A program made the translations under genes and the position numbers. The notes under the pieces were generated by a model that ran no database searches, was not told the DNA's origin, and saw nothing but the letters and a program-made list of their open reading frames with translations. From contig CM060733.1 in the NCBI GenBank assembly GCA_030704615.1, positions 73,594,001-73,658,000 on the forward strand: DNA of 64,000 bases, in the 5' to 3' direction. Source of the stretch: Takakia lepidozioides (Eukaryota > Streptophyta > Takakiopsida > Takakiales > Takakiaceae). Shown in pieces: positions 11,880 to 21,949 of this stretch. The stretch's first letter is position 1. Each line of letters begins with the position of its first letter.

Positions 11880-11990
11880 TGACCCTATTTCCGTGCCTCC
11901 TAACCCTATTTCCGTGGACTCACAATGGTCTGCTCATGTTTTTTTTTTTTTCCGCTCATGCTCATGCCGCTCATGAAATAGCAGCCCCCC
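11880..11990 (+). mobile_element. Recurrent element terminus, copy 1 (ends CTCATGAAATAGCAGCCCCC)
   Basis: The segment reads: accctatttccgtggactc, then GCTCATG followed by a T run, then clustered GCTCATG repeats, then CTCATGAAATAGCAGCCCCC. The same arrangement occurs at 18,795-18,926 and, inverted, at 58,490-58,650. After the C run the three sequences differ completely, as expected for element boundaries. Here the outside sequence is the 5' part of an LTR, so the element appears inserted in, or joined to, an LTR retrotransposon. No matching left end is visible. Confidence 0.6.
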
Positions 11991-12005
11991 GGCCGTCTGT
12001 TGTGG

Positions 12006-13202
12006 GAGGTTTGTCCTACCTATGGGACTCTGCTTGGTTTTGAGAGCGGCATTAATGCTTCTGCTTTGGATTTCTGTGAATAGGGAAAAGCGTTGCCTCT
12101 CTCTCGTAGTGATGATCAATTCCTGGAGTAGGAGCATGTAAGAAGAGCGGCGCACCACCGCTGTCGCCATTGCCTTGAAGAAAACAGTTTATGGCAGATG
12201 AGCAGCAGGAAAACGACCACAGCTGCCGGAAGCACAAGTCATGAGTTGTGGGCAACAATCAATGAGGGGATGAGGCATGTGAAGTGCTGGCTGGATGGCA
12301 ACTCAGGTTATCTGTAATCAAAGCTTATAGCTGCTTTTGTGTCATCTACTATAGGACCATGTCAATTCTTAGGGAAGAATTGCACGCATAGAAGGATAGA
12401 GTATTTAGTTGGCAAGCCACAGGATGTTCCATAGGATGAAAGGAGCCATCATGGCATGATAAAATACTGGAATCAAGACAAGGAGAATAGGTTGAAGTGG
12501 CTGCTGACAGGCTCTTGGTGAGGTGCCATCTTGGCAGCAGATCCACCGCTTCGTTTTGGAGGATTAAACAGATAAGTTCGTAGCCTGTGGGCTTTGGTTT
12601 TTGGGGGGTAGTGACTTAGAAATCGTTTTGGTGTGGATTTAGGACTGACTCTTGGTAGCGGAGAAGGAGGTAGAGACATGTGATAGAGGAAAAAGGTTTT
12701 GGAATGGAATGGAGACTCTGGACTTCAAACCAGGATAGGGAAAGGATGGATGCACCTGATGTTATAGTGTCAGTAGGAGAAATGAGTGGGGGGAGAGATT
12801 GCTTGTCACTGAATCAGAATGGTCACTGTTTGTCTTCATTCTTGTTCTTTGTTTCAGTGTTATAAACCTGCACACAATGCTGCCCTGGGTATTGATACAC
12901 TGGAACCAATGTAGACCTAGCTTGGCTGATTGAAAACACCAGTAAGGGTTAGTTAGAACTGTTGAAAACAGAGAAAGGATAATGTGGATGGGGAAGCATA
13001 TACCGACACTGATTTGGTTTTGGAACTGATTTGGTTTTGGAACTGATTTCCAGTATGGTCTCAGGGTATGAAACACTGAGTTCACAGTTGAAGGGAAAAG
13101 AGGGCTGTTTTGGGGTATTTGGTTTTAAACTTGTAGAAAGGCTGAGAGCTGTTTGGCAATGGCTTCTTTTGGAAAAGGTAGTGTGAAGGGTTGGACATTT
13201 GC

Positions 13203-13252
<50 letters not shown>

Positions 13253-13941
13253 AGAGAGAGACTGATGAATGGGATGGTTATCCTTGTGTGACCGAGGATG
13301 ATTTCAAGCTGGGTGCACTGGATGCCTGGCTGATTTGTGCATTGCATTGCATAGTAGATATGCTGCTGTTGAAGAAGTTAGGAACCTGTAGACCAAGATT
13401 AGAGAGAGAGAGAAAGGATTTTGGGAAGGGAGAGAGCTGCTCAGTAAAAGGGGTTGATGGGGGATGGCCAATTTGGGGAGATGAGATGAAGAAAACATGA
13501 ACCCTGAAAGAGACCAGTGCCCTGCAGTTCATTGCAGATCTGAGCTACCTCCCTCTAAATCTGTGTTACCATTACAAAGGGGGCTTCCGACGTGTCACTG
13601 CTCAAGGAGCTTCACATTAAGGGTCGTGTTCAAGCGCTGTCATAGGGCTGGTTGCATCACAGAAAGATCATGGCAGCACTGGTGGCGCTGTGATCATAGG
13701 GCAAGGCTGTTGTATACAAGTAGAATCAAGAGCAAGAACAAATCCAAAACTCCCCATCCATGTCTTCTCTTCCGCTGCGGCGTGGATGAGGATTGCATGA
13801 ACTCTGATCTGAACGAACTAAGGGAACCCACAGCCATGTGAAGATGGTTGGATCACTAGAGCGCTCCTTCCTTTGCTTAACTTCAACTGGGGAGGAAGTA
13901 CAGATGGGAATCACCCAGAAGGGGATTCACGCCCCTTCTTT
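12006..13941 (+). mobile_element. 5' LTR (truncated on its left) of an LTR retrotransposon
   Basis: About 1.9 kb that aligns in stretches with 23,930-26,004. Shared blocks include the motif around CTGCCGCTGTCGCCATTG, the TCTTCTCTTCCGCTGCGGCG block, and the end GGGGATTCACGCCCCTTC. The right end abuts a primer-binding site at 13,942. The left end is cut by the element terminus at 11,990: the first part of the LTR seen in the other copy (from about 23,843) is absent. A (GA)n microsatellite interrupts it at 13,207-13,260. Confidence 0.75.
13207..13260. repeat. (GA)n microsatellite
   Basis: About 50 bases of GA dinucleotides with one AA interruption, inside the LTR. Confidence 0.95.
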
Positions 13942-13953
13942 TGGTATCAGAGC
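13942..13953 (+). promoter_or_regulatory. Primer-binding site for initiator Met tRNA
   Basis: TGGTATCAGAGC directly follows the LTR. It is the classic complement of the 3' end of plant initiator Met tRNA and fixes the orientation of the retrotransposon as +. Confidence 0.88.
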
Positions 13954-14022
13954 TTCGCTGGATCTTAATCCGAGAGATATAGGTTTTCAGTATAGCAATG
14001 TAGGGGAGTGGATTTACGAGCA

Positions 14023-14387
14023 ATGGTGACTACCATTTCATTTTACGGAAAGAAGGATGAGGATGTTTGCAGCTGGATCCAGAATCTGAAAAGGGATGGT
14101 GAGAGCCGGAGCTTTGATGAGCACAAGTTTATTATATCGGCAAGGCTGAATCTCAAGGCACGGGCTGACACCTGGCATCCGTATGCAAAAACCAAGGCCA
14201 TGAACTGGCATGATTTTCAAGTAGCCATATCTTGAAATTTGGAGGAGAAGGTCAATCAAGTAAGAGTAAAGTGATGTTAGCAAGGAAGTTTGATGGGATA
14301 GATACAAATGTGGAAGAGTCTGCTACAGGATGGAAGAGAAATTGTCTCTGATTGGGAGAAGGATACTCACAACAGGTTCACACCTGT
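14023..14387 (+). pseudogene. gag fragment of the LTR retrotransposon, cut by an assembly gap
   Basis: Starts 70 bp after the primer-binding site with MVTTISFYGKKDEDVCSWIQ. The pattern of F-x-G-K, then ED, then W matches the start of plant gag polyproteins. Residues up to ARADTWHPYAKTKAMNW are open, then an in-frame stop occurs at 14,233-14,235 with further stops after it, so the copy is degenerate. The sequence is lost into the N gap at 14,388. No protease or reverse transcriptase is visible. Confidence 0.55.
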
Positions 14388-14887
14388 NNNNNNNNNNNNN
14401 NNNNNNNNNNNNNNNNNNNNNNNNNNNNNNNNNNNNNNNNNNNNNNNNNNNNNNNNNNNNNNNNNNNNNNNNNNNNNNNNNNNNNNNNNNNNNNNNNNNN
14501 NNNNNNNNNNNNNNNNNNNNNNNNNNNNNNNNNNNNNNNNNNNNNNNNNNNNNNNNNNNNNNNNNNNNNNNNNNNNNNNNNNNNNNNNNNNNNNNNNNNN
14601 NNNNNNNNNNNNNNNNNNNNNNNNNNNNNNNNNNNNNNNNNNNNNNNNNNNNNNNNNNNNNNNNNNNNNNNNNNNNNNNNNNNNNNNNNNNNNNNNNNNN
14701 NNNNNNNNNNNNNNNNNNNNNNNNNNNNNNNNNNNNNNNNNNNNNNNNNNNNNNNNNNNNNNNNNNNNNNNNNNNNNNNNNNNNNNNNNNNNNNNNNNNN
14801 NNNNNNNNNNNNNNNNNNNNNNNNNNNNNNNNNNNNNNNNNNNNNNNNNNNNNNNNNNNNNNNNNNNNNNNNNNNNNNNNNNNNNNN
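14388..14887. other. Assembly gap, exactly 500 N
   Basis: A run of exactly 500 N, the usual fixed-length scaffold placeholder, so the true distance is unknown. ORFs drawn through it are meaningless. It separates the LTR retrotransposon from methyltransferase copy 2. Confidence 0.98.
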
Positions 14888-14924
14888 AGCGCCATGTGGT
14901 AATGTGTGGATGGCATTGTAACAG

Positions 14925-15694
14925 GTGCCTCAATGTGGGCTGGGCGGTTTTCCGACCGGCACCTCTTTGCCTACGAGGAGGATTCATCCTTGTGTGGGGA
15001 TCCCATCTGGAAGGGCTGCAACGGAATGTTAAGGCTCCCACAGAGCGGAAGTCTCCCTCGGATTCGTCGGAGTCCGAGGAAGACACAGTGGACATTGATG
15101 CGGAGGAGAACCGGATACGAGTGAGTGCAAACATTGTAAGTTTTGCAAAAGCCTTCTGGGTCAATTTATGTCAAAACGAATTTCCCGACTGTGGTTCTCA
15201 TTAGTCTCCGTTGATGATTGTCATGTGCAGGATTGCAGGGTCCGGGTCGAAACATGTAGGGCCTACACTTCCTGCAGGAAGAATGTCCCGTTCTTTGCGA
15301 GGGCCGACTTCATGACGAGCCCGGTGAGGGACTACTCCCTTCCTAGTTATGCAGCTAAACTCGCAAATACAGCGATTTAGAAGAAGTGAGAATCCCAGTA
15401 AAGTAGAGCAGATTTTTTTGAGAGGGCAGGGAGGACAGAAGGATAAGGAAGAGTTGGCAGCAGCTCAGACAGTAGACGGGTACGAAGTACATATGTGATT
15501 CAGCGGATTAGAGCCGACGTAACAGGGAAGGAAGACGACCCAACGTGGAGATGGACGTTCCGCAAGGGGGAAGATGGGATTTTGAAAGCCTGGCCAACGA
15601 GCAGTCTGTGCTGGAGATGAGAAAGGCACTGAGGGGTGGAGGCGGAGCAGACAGTCTAGAACAGGATGAGGATTCGGATGATTTTCAAGATTAA
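14925..15694 (+). pseudogene. ParB-like/methyltransferase-like gene, copy 2 (3' exons only)
   Basis: An exon begins after acceptor acag at 14,924 with GASMWAGRFSDRHLFAYEED, matching the exon of copy 1 that completes SAM motif I. It ends at donor GTGAGT (15,121), the same position as in copy 1. The last exon starts near 15,231 and reads ETCRAYTSCRKNVPFFARAD, then TSPVRDYSLPSYAAKLAN. A frameshift near 15,375 breaks the coiled, charged tail, which ends DDFQD with TAA at 15,692-15,694. Upstream exons are lost in the N gap. The type III satellite starts about 130 bp downstream. Confidence 0.6.
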
Positions 15695-15829
15695 TAGAAT
15701 TTTAATGAAGTCTCTGTAAATGTAAATTCTCTTCCAGAGTATATAAAGGAAATTCTGCCAGACATTCGTGACCCCTCTCCAGTGGTGCATTCCAGCCACA
15801 CAATCGCCCAAACCACGACGCTCCCAAAA

Positions 15830-16530
15830 TCAGAAATGGGGCACCGCATTTCCAAAATTTTGGCAACTCTAAAACCTCTTTTGGAAATGCGGCACCGCAT
15901 TTCCAAAACAGGAGGGACTAAATTTTCCATTTCATGTTGGCATAGTAAAGGTAATCGGCCGATTGGAAATGCGGTGCCGCATTTCCAAAATTTTCCTTTG
16001 TCCACACGCCAGTTTGGGCCTCTCCCCCCCGCTCATTGCATGGATGCCACTACGCTTACAGAGGTCGACCAAGGAGGTCGAACAAGGAGGTCGAGATGGC
16101 GGAATTTGAAATGCGGTGCCGCATTTCAGTATTGGGGATGGTCGTTGTTCGAACTGCAGGCCCATCAGCAAAAATTGGCACCGCATTCCATTGTAAAAAA
16201 AAGTCGATGACGGACATGAAATGCGGCGCCGCATTCCAGAACGACATCGCAATTTGTCCATTTGCGACCCTCTCTCGAAATGCGGTAACGCATTCCATCG
16301 CGCTGGTCGAAATGTCACACTTTTCGAGGTTGTACGGAAATGCGGCACCGCATTCCCTTGTCCAAAAAGAAGTTTCCATTGCCAAGCTGGAAATGCGTCG
16401 CCGCATTTGCAATGCCAACCTCGTTGTCTTTCCCTTTGAGCCCGTGTTGGTATTTCGTTTACCTTGACGGAAATGATCACCGCATTTCCTTGTCCACATG
16501 GAAATGCGGTGCCGCATTTCAATGTCCGAC
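15830..16530. repeat. Palindromic satellite type III, array a (core GGAAATGCGGC / GCCGCATTTCC)
   Basis: About fifteen palindromes of the form GGAAATGCGG-(CACC or TGCC or CGCC)-GCATTTCC, at spacings of roughly 40-60 bp, with spacers that are mostly unrelated to each other. The centre alternates CA/TG/CG, so many copies are perfect only outside the central two bases. It starts about 135 bp after the stop of methyltransferase copy 2 and ends about 245 bp beyond the 3' end of gene A. Confidence 0.93.
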
Positions 16531-16775
16531 ATGGCGTTACTCTGGTATATTCTTGACACATGACTCACATACCGGTTACTCTGCTATATCATCCGGACAG
16601 ACACATTGTAGAAATGAGACATCAAATTGTAAACAGTGGGCCAATTCCGAGAGTTATTCAACAGAATGAAACACAATCATACAGAAGTGAGGTACGATGG
16701 GTTTATTGATCGGACACGATGTCTCACATTTACCAACTGCAAACAAACTAAGCCCTTCCTCCTTCTACATGGGCT

Positions 16776-17476
16776 TCACCAAGTCGACGGAACTTCGATA
16801 CCCCTCAAAACAAGCTCATCACTGCTGCGGCACCTCGAGGTAAACTGCAATTCGGTCGTTCTGCTGCCCTTGCTGGAGCCGACGACAATGTCATGTCCAT
16901 CAATGATACCACCATCATACATTGACAAGGTCACTGTGGGCCTCATGTGCCCGTGCGATTCGTCTTCGCAACTCAGCCGAATGTCTCCATACACTGGAAG
17001 AGCGAGTGATCTGCACGTATATAGTTTTCCCCGGTGCCGTCCTCCCCTGGTCCACTGGCAGCAGTTCCAGCGCCAAAGCGAGGCCGTGCGTGATCTGTCC
17101 GGCATCCCTTTCCAGCTTGGTATATCGAGGTCAACAATTTCAGGACCCACGGACCGCATTGACCCTCGCCCTCACCTCGCTCAAAGCGGTAATAGCCCTC
17201 CAGATACTCCATTGCGCGCAAAGACTCTTGCTTGATTCCAGCAGCGTCTGTGAAAACAGAGAGCCAGACAATGATGTCTCCTGATTCTGGTTTGAACATA
17301 GCATAATCGTGGCCATGATAAGGGCAGTCGGCTGGATTTCGGCGGCACGACATCCTTGAAAAAGAGTAGCGGAGTACGCTCAATGACAGCAGCTCCCGGA
17401 TGGAGGAGGAGCACCGCGGTGGCTGGAAAAAGTTCAAGCTAACGCTGCAATTCCTCACAAACACTCCAGGGCACAT
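16776..17476 (-). pseudogene. Gene A, copy 1: unknown protein, paralogue of gene B
   Basis: I do not recognise the family. Reading from 17,476, the frame contains LRYSFSRMSCRRNPADCPYH, then HDYAMFKPESGDIIVW, FERGEGEGQCGPW, then (other frame, from about 17,159) TASLWRWNCCQWT and VTLSMYDGGIIDGHDIVV, ending EVPSTW with TGA at 16,776-16,778. Two frames are needed, so at least one indel has occurred. Gene B shares the signature DCPxxGxDYAM, SGDIxxW, FERG, RWNCCxWT and FDGG/YDGGxIxGxDIVV. A reverse-strand AATAAA (TTTATT at about 16,700) lies downstream. It diverges from gene B over about 160 bp. No signal peptide or membrane segment is apparent. Confidence 0.5.
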
Positions 17477-17700
17477 TTAAATTTCCCCCCTACAGGATCA
17501 TGGACCGATGAAGATTGGCTGCTGCATGAATGTAGCCGTTTCAGTTTCCTACCCTGCCATGCAAACTATGGGCAGTCACTGCCAGGTGGACCGATAGCTT
17601 GGACACGACGAAGTCCATCCCCTCTTCGATGTAAATGCGGCGCCGAATTTCCATCCGGGGGGATGGACTTCACTGGCAGATCTCAAACTATAACTTGTTG
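17477..17700. promoter_or_regulatory. Shared divergent promoter region of genes A and B with a hybrid palindrome
   Basis: Between the 5' ends of gene A (-) and gene B (+). It contains at about 17,630-17,656 the hybrid palindrome AAATGCGGCGCC followed by GAATTTCC, whose left half is satellite type III and right half type I. The same hybrid lies inverted between the second A/B pair (59,307-59,335). The repeated placement suggests a regulatory role, but this is inference. Confidence 0.45.
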
Positions 17701-18464
17701 ATGAGAAAGATGTATGGGTTCATCCACCGCTGGCGTGATGAACACGTTCCACCTCCGTTGGTTGGTACGTGTGACCCAGATGCTCCATTATTGGAGGCCG
17801 GACTGCTCTTCCGCTTCGCATCATTTCCAAAATCTAAGGGCTTCGTAGCTGTCCGCAAGGTCATCGGCATCCAAGTCGTCCTCAGGTCCTCCTTTGCAAG
17901 GATGCTGTGCTTCCGGAACCGGGACGACTGCCCATTTGGAGGCATCGATTATGCAATGTATTCGGCCACATCGGGAGACATTGTTATCTGGTATACAGAT
18001 TACACAGAAGATACTGGTTCGATTGTGGAAACATTGGTGGCTTTTGGTTATATCGTAGGCCACTACGCCTTCGAGCGGGGTGACGATCTTGGTCTGAGGA
18101 GTCCGTGGCTCCTGCGCATCCTCGATTCCGATTTTCCCAGCTACGACGGTCACCCATGCAGAAGAAGGCGCACTGCTATGCTGTTGCGGTGGAACTGCTG
18201 CCACTGGACGTGGGTGGACTCCATCGGAGAGACCTATTCTCCTGAAGGAGTGCGATCCTCTTCTCCATTGTATGGGACATTCGCATTGGTGTGGACGACG
18301 AAAACGTGAAGATTTCCATATTCGATGGTGGTATGATTGAAGGGCAGGACATTGTGGTGAACATCACTAGGGGCGGTACAACGGCTGCAATCGACTTTAC
18401 ATGGAGGAGCCCCATGACTCATGAGCTAGTTCTGAGAGCAGTCGAAGTCCCATTGACAACGTGA
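17701..18464 (+). pseudogene. Gene B, copy 1: unknown protein, paralogue of gene A
   Basis: Unrecognised family. An ATG at 17,701 opens MRKMYGFIHRWRDEHVPPPL. Downstream come CFRNRDDCPFGGIDYAMY, SGDIVIWYTD, HYAFERGDDLGLRSPW, AMLLRWNCCHWTW and SPEGVRSSSPLYG. Near 18,285 one frameshift is needed to continue into ISIFDGGMIEGQDIVVN and ELVLRAVEVPLTT, with TGA at 18,462-18,464. The intact reading of this C-terminal part in the second copy (58,957-59,208) confirms that the shift is a mutation. AATAAA follows at about 18,548. It aligns over most of its length with gene A. Confidence 0.55.
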
Positions 18465-18794
18465 CTTGTATTCAGTAGGCACAGGGCTCAAGATTTGATG
18501 GCACAATCAGCACAGTAGACGTGCTTCAAATGCAATTCATGTGGATCAATAAAAACCTCATTGTGCCCTCTTTTTATTCTATTCTGTGTCCATCGTTCCG
18601 AGAATGCGTCATTGCTCATTTCGTTTGGGATTGGGAGTGTGGGTGGATTTTGCAAGTGGCTGGTAGGCTGAAATGGGCCCCCATTGTACAGAGCAGTACC
18701 ACCCTACCATTCGCGAAACATTGCCTTTCAATATATAATTCTAAATAACATTGCCGAACCTCCTTCATCGGGAGGTCCTTCTCCCCCTATGACC

Positions 18795-18926
18795 GTGGCA
18801 CCCTAAACCCTATTCCCGCGGACACTCATTTCCGGAAAATAGTGCTGCTCATGTTTTTTCCACACTTACGACTCTGCTCATGGCTCATGCCGCTCATGGC
18901 TCATGGCTCATGAAATAGCAGCCCCC
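18795..18926 (+). mobile_element. Recurrent element terminus, copy 2
   Basis: Contains accctaaaccctattcccg, then a GCTCATG cluster, ending CTCATGAAATAGCAGCCCCC at 18,926. It is homologous to 11,880-11,990 and to the inverted copy at 58,490-58,650. It abuts the coding sequence of the CACTA transposase, which lacks its usual N-terminus, so this element seems to have inserted into that gene. Confidence 0.62.
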
Positions 18927-18929
18927 AAA

Positions 18930-21900
18930 ACGCACTATGAAGCAAAAACCATGATTGCCAAGATGGGATTGCAGTACACAATGATTCATGCCTGTGAGCG
19001 TGGTTGTGTACTCTTCCATGGGGAGTATGAGAATGTAGACATTTGCCCAGTGTGCCGCAGTTCCCGTTACATTCCAGGTCGTGGAAGTGTGCCCAAGAAA
19101 ATATTGCGACACTTCCCTGTCATTTGGTTCGACATCCAGCTGATAGCAAAGCATGGAGACACATTGACACCACATTTGCGGATTTTGCTGCAGAGCCACG
19201 ATCTCTGCGATTTGGATTGGCCTTAGACGGTGTAAATCCCTACGGAGCTCAATCCACAAGTTGGAGCACATGGCCCGTCCTCTTGGTCAATTACAATCTG
19301 CCTCCGTGGTTAATGACCAAAAAGTTCTTTGTCATGTTAGCGCTACTGATTCCTGGTAAGGAGTCTGTTACCTCGGACAACGTAGATGTTTACCTGATGC
19401 CCCTAGTGGAAGAACTATTGGAACTATGGAGAGGGATTGCAGCTCATGATGTTTCCCGTCCTCGTGGTCAACGCGAATTCTCACTGAGGGCAGTGTTGAT
19501 GTGGTCAATCCATGACTACCCTGCATATGGCTTGCTCTCAGGTCAAGTGACGAAAGGTTATGCTGGTTGTCCAGCTTGTGGACCCGGGGTGACTTCACAG
19601 CAGTTACACACATGTGGAAAAATTGTTTTCCTAGGCCACCGAAGATTTTTGGCCCGCAATCATCCATATAGAAGGTCAAGAATGTTCAATGGCGCTACTG
19701 AGCATGGAACTCCTCCAAAAACGCAGACTGGAACACAAATCAAGGACCTTTCAACAGCTCGCATTGCATGGGTGGAAAACGGAGGGACGCCAGATAGCAG
19801 GACAGACCCAGCAAAAACTCATGGAGTTAAGCGATTGTCAATCTTATATGTCTTACCTTATTGGGAGGTAATTCCTTCATGGCTTTTAAATTGGCTGTGT
19901 ACATTTTTGCGTTTTCTGTTTAAATTGTGATGAGTAAATGCTCAATTGCTTATGTGTTCATTTTGTAGGGTCTCCTCATCCGCCACACGTTTGACGCAAT
20001 GCATTGCGAGAAGAACTTGGCTGAAAATATTATTAAAACTATCTTTGGTGAGAAAGACACATTGAAAGTTCGCCGTGATTTGGAGCTACTTGGGATGCGC
20101 CCGGAATTGTGGCTACAACGTGATCCTGACAGAGCAGATACGTTAATTATGCCTCCTGCCCCTTATGTCCTCACTGAGGCTGAGTTACAAGTCTTTCTGG
20201 AGATTGTGCAGAACTTGAAAGTGCCAACAGGCTACGCATCAGCTTTCAAAAAGCATGCGGTGAAGAAGAAGTTGTCAGGCATGAAATCACATGACTATCA
20301 TGTGCTCATGCAGCAAATTATACCGCTTGCTATCCGTGGGCTCATGCCAAGTGGTCCTCGAAGGGCCATTTTGCGAGTATGTCGTGTATTTAAGAAGTTG
20401 TGTGCAAAAGTGGTGAATCCTGTAGAGTATGAGGAATTGAGAACTGAAGCAGTTCTCACTCTGTGTCTTATAGAGAAGGACTTCCCACCATCATTTTTTG
20501 ATGTGATGACACATCTGGTTGTTCACCTAGTGGATGAGTTGTACTTATGCGGGTCCGTAGCATCTCGTTGGATGTACCCCATGGAGCGGGCAATGAAAGA
20601 TATGAAGGGCTACGTAAGAAACATGGCAAGGCCCAAGGGGAGCATGGCAAAAGGATACCAATTTGAAGAAGCATTGGGTTTTTGCACAGAGTATATGGCA
20701 GGATTTGATGGAAGTGTACGAAGGGTGTGGGATGCAGATGAGGCAGAATCTGTGGAACGTGAAGTTGTGGAAGGAAGTTCTAAAGCCCGAAAATTGAATG
20801 ACCTGTGTGATATTGTACATGAGTACATCATTCAGAACCATCCTCGTCTATCAGTCATGTTGGGGTAAGAAATCTACTTCATTGACATTCAGATTTCCAA
20901 GTTTTAGTCATTTATCATTAGTTGGCATATGGCGTCTTTTCAAATCTCCCACGCCACCTCTGTCAATCTCATGGCTGACCCTCGGATTGTGATAGGATAT
21001 ATGAAGCAGAGTCCACACGGATAGAAGCCAGACGACGCTTGTTTCGTGAGGAGCAAGGGCTGAAAGGCATGAGCAATCCCACGACAATTCAGTACCCTCC
21101 TGATTTGCATCCTTGTCCTCCATTTGCTGTTTGGCTCCCTCAAGGTGTACGGGATCATCTCTCAATTCAATCAGATGGGCTTGATCCTACAACACGTGAG
21201 GAATTACTGGATCTTTCAAGGCCTCCATCATTTACTGCCCTGTCATTCAAGAGTATCACAGCATATGGTAACCATTACAGGGTTACATCCCCCGGCATGA
21301 ACACAACAAGTATGGTGTCTTTTGATTGTGGAGTCTCATCTGTTTTCCAGCACCAGCCCATTACCAACAATTCAGGCAATGACATGGAGGAACCTACAAG
21401 ATATGTGGGTCTTATAAGGGAGATTTTGCAAATTGACTATGGCCAAACACAGCCTATAATGTTTTTGTGTTCGTGGGTACGGGCGAGTCGCGTGGGTCGT
21501 CAACCTATGTCAATGAAGCAGGATGATGCTGGCTTCACACTTGTCAATTTTAACCGTATGCTTCCACCTTCTGAGCAACCTTTTGTGTTTCCTGGCCAGG
21601 TTGATCAAGTGTTTTTTTCTGATTGTGTGAAGGAGCCGGGGTGGAAAGTCATCCTGGAGAAGAGCCCCCGAGCACGTAGAGTGGTCTGCGACATATCAAT
21701 TGATAATGATGATGTGGCGGAAGTGGAAGGATTGTTAGCCCCACAAAGACTAGAGGAGACTGTGGTTACTGATGGCCCAACATGCAGCCGAGCGGTACCG
21801 GTTACTCCAAAGCAGGTGGCCTCCTTGTACCTCCGAGCACCCCGTATACGTGGTGATGATGTTCAGCCAACCCTTGGAGAAGATGAAGTCTGTGATGAAG

Positions 21901-21949
21901 ACAGTAATACATGTAGTGACCCAGACATAGATGAGGATGATGAAGATTA
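18930..21949 (+). pseudogene. tnp2: CACTA (En/Spm) transposase, TNP2 type
   Basis: Exons: about 18,930-19,867, 19,969-20,864 and 20,996-21,949, with GT-AG junctions. The first opens mid-protein (EAKTMIAKMGLQYTMIHACE), needs one frameshift near 19,140, then gives LRFGLALDGVNPYG, STWPVLLVNYNLPPW, VDVYLMPLVEELLELW and AYGLLSGQVTKGYAGCPACG, the conserved TNP2 core. Exon 2 has MHCEKNLAENIIKTIFGEKD and the DUF4218-like block RWMYPMERAMKDMKGYVRN. Exon 3 has the DUF4216-like end (VDQVFFSDCVKEPGWKVI) and an acidic tail. Exons 2 and 3 are open. The N-terminus is missing where the element terminus at 18,926 joins, so the gene is 5'-truncated. The enzyme would cut and paste CACTA elements. Confidence 0.85.

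Noticed and set aside
13942-13953. tRNA-like sequence
   Set aside because: Only the 12-base complement of a tRNA 3' end is present; it is a primer-binding site, not a tRNA gene.
14308-15204. ORFs spanning the N run
   Set aside because: Artefacts of translating 500 N.
15782-16669. ORFs rich in EMRHRIS, GNAAPHF and KCGTAFP (also 60,449-61,553 and 62,661-63,989)
   Set aside because: Translations of satellite III in different frames and strands.
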